A stretch of DNA of 15,657 nt from Syntrophaceae bacterium UBA6255 (GCA_002441205.1 DJVN01000098.1:1-15657); one strand, 5' to 3'. Positions 1 to 5,978 are shown, counted from the stretch's first letter. Notes: a model not told the origin generated them from the letters alone. Numbers and translations are program-made.

Positions 1-38
1 TTAAAAATAAATTCAGTTTCGTATTGCTGTTCCATCAT
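1..38 (-). CDS. Start of an unknown gene, cut by the window edge
   Basis: A minus-strand reading frame opens with two successive ATG codons (38-36 and 35-33) and stays open for about 12 codons to the window edge, beginning MMEQQYETEFIF. A GAGG Shine-Dalgarno-like stretch lies about 7 bases before the first ATG, which is the main support for it being a real start. It lies downstream of, and on the same strand as, the acyl carrier protein gene, so it could belong to the same lipid-related cluster. Too little is present to name a family. Confidence 0.35.
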   Translation of the reverse strand, partial: MMEQQYETEFIF

Positions 39-69
39 TATGCCGCCTCTTCAATGAACTCACCATTTT

Positions 70-85
70 AATGATAATTATCATT
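70..85. promoter_or_regulatory. Perfect 16-bp palindrome, possible operator
   Basis: The two 8-base halves (AATGATAA and TTATCATT) are exact reverse complements. The site lies 32 bases before the start codon at 38 on the minus strand, where an operator would be expected. The half-sites resemble those bound by Fur-family metal regulators, but the centre is shorter than the usual 7-1-7 arrangement, so naming Fur would be a guess. Confidence 0.35.
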
Positions 86-174
86 TCCGGATTGCTGAAG
101 AATTTTTTCCTTTCTATCAGCCGTACCGGTAAAAAAACAGCCACGGTTCCCAAAATGCCTGCGCCCGTTTCAAC

Positions 175-198
175 TTTATCATAATTCGTTATGATGAA
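175..198 (-). other. Hairpin over the acyl carrier protein stop codon
   Basis: ATCATAA (178-184) pairs with TTATGAT (189-195) around a 4-base loop, and three further outer pairs including one G-U extend it. The stop codon of the acyl carrier protein gene (191-189) lies inside the stem. No T-run follows on the minus strand, so it is not a standard intrinsic terminator. It may stabilise the 3' end of the message or be chance. Confidence 0.3.
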
Positions 199-446
199 CT
201 AAAGGAGAATTTTGGTCCCAGATATTCGATACACCCTTTCAATGTTGCCAGTTTCATGTAATCTTCGGTGGGAACTTCAATTTTATATCGCTTCTTCAAC
301 TCCATGACGACATCCAGAAAATCCATGGAATCCAAATCAAGCTGTTCCCTTAATCTTGTGTTGTCATCAAGGTTTGAAAGATCTTCGTCAATTGCGATCT
401 CGGCGATGATCTCAACAATCTTTTTTCGTATGGTTTGATAATCCAT
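189..446 (-). CDS. Acyl carrier protein
   Basis: An 85-residue acidic helical protein of the usual acyl carrier protein length. Ser40 sits in DLDSMDFLDVVMEL, which matches the phosphopantetheine attachment motif (DSx followed by a helix rich in Glu and hydrophobic residues). The prosthetic group on this serine would carry an acyl chain as a thioester in the cytoplasm. The start is secure: a perfect AGGAGG lies 7 bases before the ATG. It is 30 bases downstream of the SCP2-like gene and probably cotranscribed with it. The surroundings contain none of the usual fatty acid synthesis genes (fabD, fabG, fabF), so this is more likely a specialised carrier than the housekeeping AcpP. The partner enzyme is probably beyond the left edge. 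Confidence 0.9.
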   Translation of the reverse strand: MDYQTIRKKIVEIIAEIAIDEDLSNLDDNTRLREQLDLDSMDFLDVVMELKKRYKIEVPTEDYMKLATLKGCIEYLGPKFSFSSS

Positions 447-476
447 GTTGATTCCTCCTGGTAAAATTTTATTTTT

Positions 477-1133
477 TTATAAAGTTTTTGATAAAATCTT
501 TTGTTGACCGAGAGCAAATCTGCCCAGGCCGGTTATCCCCTGTATGAGGTTTTGAAGTTTCATTAGCAGTAGAATGCTGCCCGTGAACTTGAGCCTGCCG
601 TTCATTAAAAGCCGAAGACCGGTCGTCGACTGGTTCATCAGTTGTAATGCGTCCAGCATATCGAGGTGAACCGTTACGGAAGGACTTTTTTCACCGTTAA
701 AGACTAAACTCAGGGGAAAATTGACGCCATCTTTCTTCCTAAGATTCATATTTACCATGCCATTCATGGACATCAAGGTTTCGTAATGATTTGCATCGAT
801 AAACGAGGCCGGATTACCGGTGAAGTCATCAGTCAACTCGTTAAATTTGCCTGAAGCGGCATCACGCCAGTCTTTTTCAGAAAGAGTGACAATAAAATTA
901 GCCCCGTCAATCGAACCTTTGGTTACCTTCATATCCTTTCCGTTCCTGAACGTTACCGAATAAACCTTGCCTCCTATGTTAAACTGCATCTTAAAATCCC
1001 TGCCGGTCAAAAAAGAGAAGTCTATAGAGTTGAGCGAATTTTTCAGCTGGTTGAATCGATCTGGAACAAATTTGGTGAAGAAATCATCAAGGCTGATGTC
1101 TTGAGGCGCCTTGAGTATAATAGATTGCCACAT
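477..1133 (-). CDS. SCP2-like sterol/lipid-binding domain protein
   Basis: About 218 residues from the chosen ATG. The C-terminal half fits the SCP2 sterol-carrier fold: beta strands with a run of NGK-type turns, a central segment of Trp, Asp and Gly residues (EKDWRDAASGKFNELTDDF), and a final amphipathic segment reading LLMNGRLKFTGSILLLMKLQ, like the 'GKLKIKGDMGLAMKL' element of SCP2 proteins. Such domains bind fatty acyl chains or other lipids in a hydrophobic tunnel. No signal peptide is visible. The frame could open earlier at TTG (1151), but ATG at 1133 has GGGGGA about 6 bases upstream and is preferred. The neighbouring acyl carrier protein suggests that the lipid it handles is an acyl chain attached to, or released from, that carrier; this is inference. 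The exact ligand cannot be read from the sequence. Confidence 0.75.
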   Translation of the reverse strand: MWQSIILKAPQDISLDDFFTKFVPDRFNQLKNSLNSIDFSFLTGRDFKMQFNIGGKVYSVTFRNGKDMKVTKGSIDGANFIVTLSEKDWRDAASGKFNELTDDFTGNPASFIDANHYETLMSMNGMVNMNLRKKDGVNFPLSLVFNGEKSPSVTVHLDMLDALQLMNQSTTGLRLLMNGRLKFTGSILLLMKLQNLIQGITGLGRFALGQQKILSKTL

Positions 1134-1611
1134 ATTTTCCCCCGGGTTCAAAAGTCACAATATAACTTCTTCTACATATGAAATCGGCGCGTTACTTTTT
1201 GATGCTGCGTCTATCATCCATCGTCTTCACCAGACGTTTGAAAATAATTTAATGTCCCTGCGACGTTCTATAAATCCTGACAGATCTGCCACACGGATGA
1301 AGGCCAGAATCCATCACTTTTAAAATATTTGTCGGGTTCCGGCCTTCATCGATATAACGACTGGAGGAGTTTGGGGAAAAATCGCACAAACATTATGGTA
1401 TGTAAACCATTTGGGGACGAAGCGACTTATATGGCGACAAAGGGGCGCTAATCAAGACTGAAGTGTCGAAGATAATTCATCGGAATTGACCTCGTACGAA
1501 GCCTATGCATCAGATGAGGCTCACATAAAAAGGCCGCTCGCTATTTGCAATGGCGGTCGTATTTAAGAAGTGATAAATGCTTTTTTGATGAATTTAGAGA
1601 TCCCACCAAGG
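1134..1611. other. Non-coding stretch with an inverted repeat and a weak hairpin
   Basis: No convincing gene is seen on either strand; the open frames are short and lack ribosome-binding sites. It contains a perfect 10-bp inverted repeat, GATGAAGGCC (1296-1305) and GGCCTTCATC (1341-1350), separated by 35 bases. A weak hairpin at 1532-1558 (GGCCGC with GCGGTC, one G-U pair) lies just past the TPR gene stop and could help end that transcript, but no T-run follows on the minus strand. The region may be decayed DNA from a lost gene or element. Confidence 0.4.
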
Positions 1612-2127
1612 TTAACGACAGTATCCCTTCTCTTTGGCTTTTTCCAGTAAATTGCATTTTCCTAATTTACAGGCTTTTTGCGCATCGATACAGCCCAATT
1701 TTCTTTTGCCTTGAGAAAAATAAGCAATTCCCCGGTCGCTATAGCAGGCGACATTGTCAGGTTGCAAGCGAATGACTTCATTGAAGGTATCGATGGCGCG
1801 TTGATACTGACCGAGGTTAAAATAAGTAATTCCCCTGTTTTTGTGGGCGTTGACATTGTCCGGCTTTAAACGGAGGGCTTCGTTGAAGTTCTCCAGGGCA
1901 TGTTGATACTGGCCAAACTGAGAGTAAGCAATGCCCCTTTCGTTGTAGGCATCTGTGTAATTCGGTTCGAGTTGAATAGCTTTGTTTAAATATTCAATGG
2001 CCTTTTCGGGATTGGTATAATTTAATGCCGCTGCTTTATTAAACCAGTCCAAGGCAGTTTCGTTTTTTTCCGAACACGAATAAAGAAAGGTTAATACCAG
2101 AAAGATAGTTATAATGATTTTGCTCAT
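1612..2127 (-). CDS. Small TPR-repeat lipoprotein
   Basis: A 171-residue protein starting with a lysine and a hydrophobic stretch (residues 4-15) followed by the lipobox LYSC, so Cys18 would be lipidated and the protein anchored in a membrane on the periplasmic side. Four tandem tetratricopeptide units follow at about residues 27-60, 61-94, 95-128 and 129-162, each with the AYNERGIAYSQFGQYQHALENF type of spacing. The last unit is degenerate and followed by a Cys-rich tail ending KEKGYCR, a common ending in bacterial TPR lipoproteins. TPRs bind other proteins; the partner is unknown. A GGAGG lies 6 bases before the ATG. The cold-shock gene upstream ends in a strong terminator, so this gene is probably transcribed alone. 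Confidence 0.8.
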   Translation of the reverse strand: MSKIIITIFLVLTFLYSCSEKNETALDWFNKAAALNYTNPEKAIEYLNKAIQLEPNYTDAYNERGIAYSQFGQYQHALENFNEALRLKPDNVNAHKNRGITYFNLGQYQRAIDTFNEVIRLQPDNVACYSDRGIAYFSQGKRKLGCIDAQKACKLGKCNLLEKAKEKGYCR

Positions 2128-2200
2128 AATACCTCCACTTTTGAATTACGCATATCATAATTATTGAAAACCAGCATTCATTATTACAAATTCGGCACAC

Positions 2201-2240
2201 AAAAAAAGCACTCCGTCATGATTTCTCACAATCGGAGTGC
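2201..2240 (-). terminator. Intrinsic terminator of the cold-shock gene
   Basis: On the minus strand an 8-bp perfect stem (GCACTCCG at 2240-2233 with CGGAGTGC at 2215-2208) closes a 17-base loop and is followed directly by seven T residues. It begins 24 bases after the cold-shock stop codon. This is a textbook intrinsic terminator. Confidence 0.9.
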
Positions 2241-2264
2241 CTAATGATTCATCAGCGAGTTTCG

Positions 2265-2465
2265 TTAAATAGCTCTGACGTTTGTTGCTTCCTGGCCTTT
2301 TTTGCCCTCAGCAATATCAAAACTTACGCGCTGGCCTTCATTTAAGGTTTTGAAGCCATCGCCCTGAATTGAGCTGAAATGCACAAATACATCGCCGCCC
2401 TCTTCATTTTCGATGAAGCCGAAACCTTTGTTGGCATTAAACCACTTCACTTTGCCTTCTGACAT
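2265..2465 (-). CDS. Cold-shock domain protein (CspA family)
   Basis: A 66-residue single cold-shock domain of normal family length. Both RNA-binding motifs are present: KGFGFIE (RNP1) at residues 13-19 and VFVHFS (RNP2) at 26-31, after the typical opening MSEGKVKWFNANKG. It binds single-stranded nucleic acid and acts as an RNA chaperone. The frame is open for 24 more codons upstream, but the ATG at 2465 gives exactly the family N-terminus and has AGGAGG 9 bases before it. The gene has its own promoter, a roughly 165-base leader containing two hairpins, and a strong terminator behind it. Whether it answers to cold or is expressed at all temperatures cannot be told from the protein. Confidence 0.95.
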   Translation of the reverse strand: MSEGKVKWFNANKGFGFIENEEGGDVFVHFSSIQGDGFKTLNEGQRVSFDIAEGKKGQEATNVRAI

Positions 2466-2522
2466 AGTTTTAATCCTCCTTTCATAAATTTTCAAAAGTC
2501 GAATCAGCACGATGACAGAACC

Positions 2523-2559
2523 AAAAAAAGCCACCAAGACTCTAAAGTACCCGGTGGCT
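2523..2559 (-). terminator. Terminator-like hairpin inside the cold-shock leader
   Basis: On the minus strand AGCCACC (2559-2553) pairs with GGTGGCT (2535-2529) around a 17-base loop, and a run of T follows (2528-2523). It has the full form of an intrinsic terminator but lies about 57 bases before the cold-shock start codon and downstream of a good promoter. It is therefore either an attenuator in the leader or a terminator for transcripts arriving from the hydrolase gene. The loop length equals that of the terminator behind the gene. Confidence 0.7.
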
Positions 2560-2586
2560 AACCTATGTGCTTCAAAATGTCTAAAT

Positions 2587-2631
2587 TCAACTCTTTCCTT
2601 CGCCTCTTTATTTCCAAAGACCCGAAGTTGA
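2587..2631 (-). ncRNA. Extended 5' leader hairpin of the cold-shock mRNA
   Basis: On the minus strand the message folds as TCAA-CTTCG-GG-TCTTT-loop-AAAGA-GG-CGAAG-(7-base bulge)-TTGA: two perfect 5-bp helices separated by a symmetric GG/GG internal loop, with a 6-base loop. It falls at the predicted 5' end of the transcript. Together with the terminator-like hairpin at 2523-2559 it gives the layout of a regulated leader. No known riboswitch class was recognised. Confidence 0.45.
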
Positions 2632-2635
2632 CGTA

Positions 2636-2664
2636 ACCTTACGGCAATAAATAGTAATAGTCAA
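2636..2664 (-). promoter_or_regulatory. Promoter of the cold-shock gene
   Basis: On the minus strand TTGACT (2664-2659) and TAAGGT (2641-2636) are 17 bases apart. The -35 box is strong and the -10 box weak. Transcription would start near 2629, giving a leader of about 165 bases, similar in size to the long leaders known for cspA-type genes. Confidence 0.55.
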
Positions 2665-2722
2665 GCGTTATTTATACAGATAACGGGTTATAAGAACAAT
2701 GTTGAGCGGATTTGCCCGGTTT

Positions 2723-2795
2723 CCTGATATTAAGCGGCATGTTATAATGTTTATATTTTTGAAAAACAGTTTAAAATTCAAAAAAAAATATCAGG
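2723..2795. repeat. Inverted repeat around the hydrolase stop codon
   Basis: CCTGATATT (2723-2731) and AATATCAGG (2787-2795) are exact reverse complements separated by 55 A/T-rich bases, and the right arm covers the hydrolase stop codon. The inner loop is T-rich on the minus strand. It may be a loose 3' end structure or chance in A/T-rich DNA. Confidence 0.3.
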
Positions 2796-3690
2796 GATGA
2801 GTATTGAGAAGCTTGCAAGACGACAGGAATAATTCAACTTCTTTAAATACATCTTTGGCGATTTTCCCCCGTACAATTCCATGCATATGGTAATCAATCC
2901 AGGCAAAATGTTTTTTATCGGCGCCGAGCAACCTGAATATCGCGGGACCGCTTTTCGGCGCTACCTTGGGGTCATTTTGGGCCTGAATGACCAGTGCAGG
3001 AATATGAATGTCAGGAAGCGATTTGCGGACTTTCTTCATTAGTTTTTTAACCTGCACGAACGCGCTGACCGGACAGAGAAGATAGTTGATATGGGGATTG
3101 TCCGCGTCGTTTTTCATAAACTCCACGGCAAAGTTATTCATTCCCAAATAATTGAAGAGATGATTGACGCCATTCAAACCTTCGGCAAACCTCGATGAAA
3201 ATTTTTTAAATCTGAAAGGAGCGCTTACCGCAATGACCGCTTCGAAATCACGGGGCTTCAAGATAACGGATTGCAGAGCAAGACCGGCGCCGGTGGAAAA
3301 CCCGGCCACGATAATTTTCTTACAGCATGTTTTCAAAATGGCGTGACCGCGATTAACGGAAGCAAGCCATTCATCATAGCTACGCGTCGAGAGATCTTTT
3401 GAGGATGTTCCGTGTCCGGAAAGCCTGGGAGCATAAACGGTTAATCCTTTTGCATGCAGAAACTGCGCCCACTCCCTGACTTCCTCCGGGGCGGCCATCA
3501 GGCCGTGAATGAGCAAAACGCCGATGTCGGATTCGCACGAATGCAATAAAAATGGCATACCGATATGGGGCGGTTTGCTTTCTCCAGTGATATAGTTTTT
3601 TTCATATTCTTTTATGAATAAATCCGACTCGGATGCCAGAAGCATATCCAGCGAGTTGCCTTGTTTTGTGAGGCCAGAAACTGTAATCAT
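2791..3690 (-). CDS. Alpha/beta hydrolase (carboxylesterase/lipase-like)
   Basis: A 299-residue serine hydrolase. The nucleophile elbow GFSTG places Ser132 as the catalytic serine. The strand-loop VLLIHGLMAAPEE (58-70) supplies the HG oxyanion element. Asp240 (AQNDPKV) and His268 or His270 (YHMHGIV) complete the triad. The order and spacing fit carboxylesterase or monoacylglycerol-lipase relatives that cut ester bonds; the substrate cannot be read. There is no signal peptide, so it probably acts in the cytoplasm. It starts 4 bases after the stop of the hemolysin-III-like gene and has no clear ribosome-binding site, so translation is probably coupled to that gene. The 40-residue stretch before the first strand is not recognised. 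Pairing with a PAQR-type membrane protein hints at a shared role in lipid handling, which is inference. Confidence 0.85.
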   Translation of the reverse strand: MITVSGLTKQGNSLDMLLASESDLFIKEYEKNYITGESKPPHIGMPFLLHSCESDIGVLLIHGLMAAPEEVREWAQFLHAKGLTVYAPRLSGHGTSSKDLSTRSYDEWLASVNRGHAILKTCCKKIIVAGFSTGAGLALQSVILKPRDFEAVIAVSAPFRFKKFSSRFAEGLNGVNHLFNYLGMNNFAVEFMKNDADNPHINYLLCPVSAFVQVKKLMKKVRKSLPDIHIPALVIQAQNDPKVAPKSGPAIFRLLGADKKHFAWIDYHMHGIVRGKIAKDVFKEVELFLSSCKLLNTHP

Positions 3691-3694
3691 TGTT

Positions 3695-4345
3695 TTAGAC
3701 GCCGAACTGGGAATAAACCTTGTAAATCATGGCATAATGCAGAGCTCCGCCAATCAAGACCATTATATGAAAGAGTTCATGAAAACTGAAAATGCCGGGA
3801 ATCAATTTTGGTTTTTTTATGGCATAAATAATGCCTCCTAATGTAAAAGCGGCGGCGCCGGTAAATAGAAGGACACTTTGGGATATAGACATATTGGAAA
3901 GCATCTGTTTGATGGTGAAAAGACCTGACCAGCCCATAAATAGATAAATAACCGCGTATAGTGTTCGGGGTGCTTTGGGGAAAAAAATCTGGGAAATCAC
4001 ACCAATGCCTACAAGGCTCCACTGAAAGGCAATCATGAACCATCTGTGCGAACCATCAAGGCAGAAATAACTTACCGGAGTAAAGGTTCCCGCAATCATG
4101 AAAAAAATTGCCAGGCGATCCAATCTTCTCCAGAAGGACAGCTCGTTTTCTTTCTTTTTGAAGGCGTGATAGAGTGTGCTCGCTAAAAAGAGAAAGACCA
4201 CAGATAGTGAGTAGATTAAAGCAGTAATTAAAGCGGATGCCGAGTAGCGCGCGACCAACACTAAAAATACAGTGCCAACGGCCGCCGCGATGGCACCGGC
4301 CAAATGCGAATAGAAATTAAAAGACTCCTGTTTTTTTATGGACAT
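3695..4345 (-). CDS. Hemolysin III / PAQR-family membrane protein
   Basis: A 216-residue protein with about seven hydrophobic segments, the size of bacterial HlyIII proteins. The family's metal-site residues are all visible: the S-x3-H motif in ASTLYHAF (His60), Asp76 in RRLDRLAIFFMIAGTFTP, and the last-helix pair in FSFHELFH (His189, His193). In the PAQR family these hold a zinc ion in the membrane, and several members hydrolyse lipid amides. A direct haemolytic role is not established for most bacterial members. The start has AAAAGGA about 7 bases upstream. It is the first gene of a two-gene unit with the alpha/beta hydrolase. Confidence 0.9.
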   Translation of the reverse strand: MSIKKQESFNFYSHLAGAIAAAVGTVFLVLVARYSASALITALIYSLSVVFLFLASTLYHAFKKKENELSFWRRLDRLAIFFMIAGTFTPVSYFCLDGSHRWFMIAFQWSLVGIGVISQIFFPKAPRTLYAVIYLFMGWSGLFTIKQMLSNMSISQSVLLFTGAAAFTLGGIIYAIKKPKLIPGIFSFHELFHIMVLIGGALHYAMIYKVYSQFGV

Positions 4346-4765
4346 GGTTATATCCTTTTCTTTAAAATATTATATTTGCCATCCAGGGGAATATTATGGG
4401 GAAATATTATGGGTGAGATAAAAGGAATGCCATAACCTGCCCGTAGAGGTAGTATAAAAATGTCTAGCACATTTTAACAAAGAATTCTTTAATTATTTTA
4501 ATCCTCAATGATAATATGCCTTTGGCAATTGCTCGGTCCTCACATACCTTATTTCATCACTCATAAACCATGGACAGCTCTTTGACGTTGTTGGGAGTTA
4601 GAAAAAAGCATAATAGCTCCTCAACGGGAGGAAAAACCATTGTTCTCGCGAATAGCAAAAACAGTCCCACTATTCTTTCGAAAGAAGAAATGAAAGTTAT
4701 TCTTGAAGTCGTACGCTGATAAAGGTTGCCCTCCTTTAGAAAAGAAGGTCAGTTAAAAGTTGTCG
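4346..4765. other. Intergenic region between the TetR and hemolysin-III-like genes
   Basis: It contains a 13-bp tandem duplication (AATATTATGGGGA at 4390-4402, then a near copy at 4403-4415) just upstream of the hemolysin-III-like gene. A 6-bp hairpin, TAAAGG (4720-4725) with CCTTTA (4733-4738), lies past the TetR stop and is not followed by a T-run. A small open frame (4570-4719) is listed separately. No clear promoter was found for the hemolysin-III-like gene. Confidence 0.4.
4570..4719 (+). CDS. Possible small protein, unrecognised
   Basis: A 49-codon frame from ATG to TGA. The second half reads GGKTIVLANSKNSPTILSKE and then MKVILEVVR, which looks more protein-like than random translation. 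There is no ribosome-binding site, and a stop codon lies two codons before the ATG. No family is recognised. It could be the tail of a decayed gene or chance. Confidence 0.2.
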   Translation: MDSSLTLLGVRKKHNSSSTGGKTIVLANSKNSPTILSKEEMKVILEVVR

Positions 4766-5368
4766 TTATTTCTTCGCGGGGAGAAAATGTTTGAAGCCGT
4801 TTTTAATGATTTCGCTGGAATGCAACGTTAAATCATTAAGGGATATTTTTATTTTGTTATTGAACCAATCCTGATACACACCCACAAATCCCGAGGCAAA
4901 CAAATCGACAGAAATCATAAACTGGTCTTTGTTTTTTATAGCCGACATCTTTTTTTCATCACTTAATATTTTCTCTATGAGGAGAGTTTTAAGTTGAATA
5001 AAGAAAGCTATAGAGCGCTGCGAATTAATCAATACACGGTAGTATTCCAAATCTTTTTCCAGGAAGCGTGCAATATTCGTGAGAAATGGCAAAGGATTTT
5101 CAATCAATCTGGTATTGTCGAATTCATTAAGAAATTCTAATAAAGCGGAAAGGATTTCGTCGGAGATTTGATCAGCGACATCAATGACACTTTTATAGTG
5201 AGCATAAAAAGTTCCTCTGTTGATATCCGCCCTGGTGACGACATCTATCACGGAGATTTTATCCATGTCCTTTTCTTTGATCAGTTCCACGTAAGCCTGC
5301 TTGATCAATTTTCTTGATCGCAAAGCACTACGGTACTCTGTTTTTTTACGCGCGACCGTTCTGCTCAT
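4766..5368 (-). CDS. TetR/AcrR-family transcriptional regulator
   Basis: A 200-residue protein of normal TetR length. The N-terminal DNA-binding domain (about residues 12-62) includes the helix-turn-helix ISVIDVVTRADINRGTFYAH followed by the usual YKSVIDVADQI. The rest is all-helical and would bind an unknown ligand and form the dimer. The start has GGGGAG 5-6 bases upstream. A perfect 16-bp palindrome 52-67 bases before the start codon, with a degenerate second copy over a divergent promoter, is the likely binding site. This suggests control of itself and of a plus-strand transcript. The ligand is not predictable; the nearest downstream plus-strand protein gene is lipocalin-like but more than 500 bases away. 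Confidence 0.9.
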   Translation of the reverse strand: MSRTVARKKTEYRSALRSRKLIKQAYVELIKEKDMDKISVIDVVTRADINRGTFYAHYKSVIDVADQISDEILSALLEFLNEFDNTRLIENPLPFLTNIARFLEKDLEYYRVLINSQRSIAFFIQLKTLLIEKILSDEKKMSAIKNKDQFMISVDLFASGFVGVYQDWFNNKIKISLNDLTLHSSEIIKNGFKHFLPAKK

Positions 5369-5419
5369 GGCATCTCCCCGGTAAAATATTTCTTAAAATA
5401 CGTACAAAATATCAATAAG

Positions 5420-5435
5420 TGTTCAATATTGAACA
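5420..5435. promoter_or_regulatory. Perfect palindromic operator, probably for the adjacent TetR protein
   Basis: TGTTCAAT and ATTGAACA are exact reverse complements forming a 16-bp palindrome. It lies 52-67 bases upstream of the TetR start codon and just before a plus-strand promoter. The size and position are typical of TetR-family sites. Confidence 0.65.
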
Positions 5436-5455
5436 ATAGTGCGAAATTTTGACTA

Positions 5456-5484
5456 TTGACTAATGCACACTTGTTCTATATTAT
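5456..5484 (+). promoter_or_regulatory. Plus-strand sigma-70 promoter facing away from tetR
   Basis: TTGACT (5456-5461) and TATTAT (5479-5484) are 17 bases apart. The -35 box is the second copy of a tandem TTGACTA repeat (5449-5462). A degenerate copy of the palindromic operator (5472-5487) covers the -10 box, so TetR binding would block it. Confidence 0.6.
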
Positions 5485-5487
5485 ACT
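5472..5487. promoter_or_regulatory. Degenerate second operator copy over the -10 box
   Basis: This 16-base site matches the perfect palindrome at 5420-5435 at 12 of 16 positions, with the TGTTC half and the ATATT centre kept and the right half decayed. The two centres are 52 bases apart, about five helical turns, so both would sit on the same face of the DNA. Confidence 0.45.
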
Positions 5488-5683
5488 CATGTCCAAAAGT
5501 CAACTGATGTTTGATATTCATGACCAGGACAAAAAGTTGCGAAACTATACAGAACCGAAAATGCGAAGTCAATAACGCCGAAAGATGGCGGTAGTTGAAA
5601 AAGAACAGGAATTAAATCTTAAATATGAGAATGGTGGTAGAGAGAACCTGTTCCCGATTTGATAAAAAAATAATTAACCCACA

Positions 5684-5702
5684 ACCTAAATTACATTTAG
5701 GT
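5684..5702 (+). other. Hairpin 1 of a three-hairpin cluster
   Basis: ACCTAAAT and ATTTAGGT form a perfect 8-bp stem around a 3-base loop. Confidence 0.5.
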
Positions 5703-5705
5703 CTC

Positions 5706-5738
5706 GCTAGAGCACTTTACTCACTGGTGTAAACTAGC
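5706..5738 (+). other. Hairpin 2 of a three-hairpin cluster
   Basis: GCTAG (5706-5710) pairs with CTAGC (5734-5738) and TTTAC (5716-5720) with GTAAA (5729-5733), with a 5-base bulge on the left arm and an 8-base loop. Confidence 0.4.
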
Positions 5739-5762
5739 ACATTTTTATATTACCCCTCCAAA

Positions 5763-5794
5763 AGGGAGTGAGAATTTTTTAATTCTCACTCCCT
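5763..5794 (+). other. Hairpin 3: 14-bp perfect stem
   Basis: AGGGAGTGAGAATT (5763-5776) pairs without mismatch with 5781-5794 around four T residues. No T-run follows on either strand, so it is not a simple terminator. The 7-base direct repeat ACCCCTC flanks it at 5752-5758 and 5796-5802. Confidence 0.6.
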
Positions 5795-5830
5795 CACCCC
5801 TCTGATGCGTATAAAGCGGCAAGTTCTTCC

Positions 5831-5859
5831 TTGACAGTGTGTTTCTTAAACAGTATCTA
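5831..5859 (+). promoter_or_regulatory. Possible promoter for the lipocalin-like gene
   Basis: A perfect TTGACA -35 box (5831-5836) is followed after 17 bases by a poor -10 box, TATCTA (5854-5859). If used, the leader would be about 175 bases long and would contain the hairpin at 5948-5978. Confidence 0.35.
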
Positions 5860-5947
5860 AACAACAATTTTTAATCAACCAATGGAAACATTATAGGGTC
5901 CGCAGAGAAAAGGATTTTCCTGAAGTTATCAATATCAGCCTTCAAAG

Positions 5948-5978
5948 AATAAGAACGCCTTTTGGAGGCTTTCTTATT
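5948..5978. terminator. Terminator-like hairpin upstream of the lipocalin-like gene
   Basis: AATAAGAA and TTCTTATT pair over 8 bases and GCCT/AGGC over 4 more, with one C-T mismatch between them and a 5-base loop. The A-rich left arm and T-rich right arm make it usable as a terminator from either side. It lies 62 bases before the start codon at 6041, so it either ends the transcript coming from the TetR-controlled promoter or acts as a leader attenuator. Confidence 0.5.

Larger units (their letters stand above)
5491..5830 (+). other. Geneless structured region downstream of the TetR-controlled promoter
   Basis: No convincing gene is present. A 28-codon frame (5489-5575) starts at the predicted transcription start without a ribosome-binding site. 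The region is rich in potential stems: CGCC/GGCG (5576-5579, 5587-5590), GAACAGG/CCTGTTC (5603-5609, 5647-5653), and then three successive hairpins at 5684-5702, 5706-5738 and 5763-5794. Either a structured RNA is made from the promoter at 5456, or this is what remains after a regulated gene was lost. Confidence 0.4.

Noticed and set aside
70..85. Naming the palindrome a Fur box
   Set aside because: The half-sites are similar, but the centre is three bases too short for the 7-1-7 consensus and the downstream gene is unknown.
1111..1323. Plus-strand 70-codon frame
   Set aside because: It partly overlaps the SCP2 gene, has no ribosome-binding site and resembles no family.
2265..2537. Longer cold-shock protein starting at 2537
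   Set aside because: The 24 extra residues are not family-like, and the ATG at 2465 has AGGAGG and the standard N-terminus.
2466..2640. GEMM (cyclic di-GMP) riboswitch in the cold-shock leader
   Set aside because: The closing part looked vaguely similar, but the conserved GCAAAG-type segment and tetraloop receptor are not present.
5603..5653. GAACAGG/CCTGTTC as a mobile-element end
   Set aside because: It is only a 7-bp match over 51 bases, with no transposase nearby and no target duplication.
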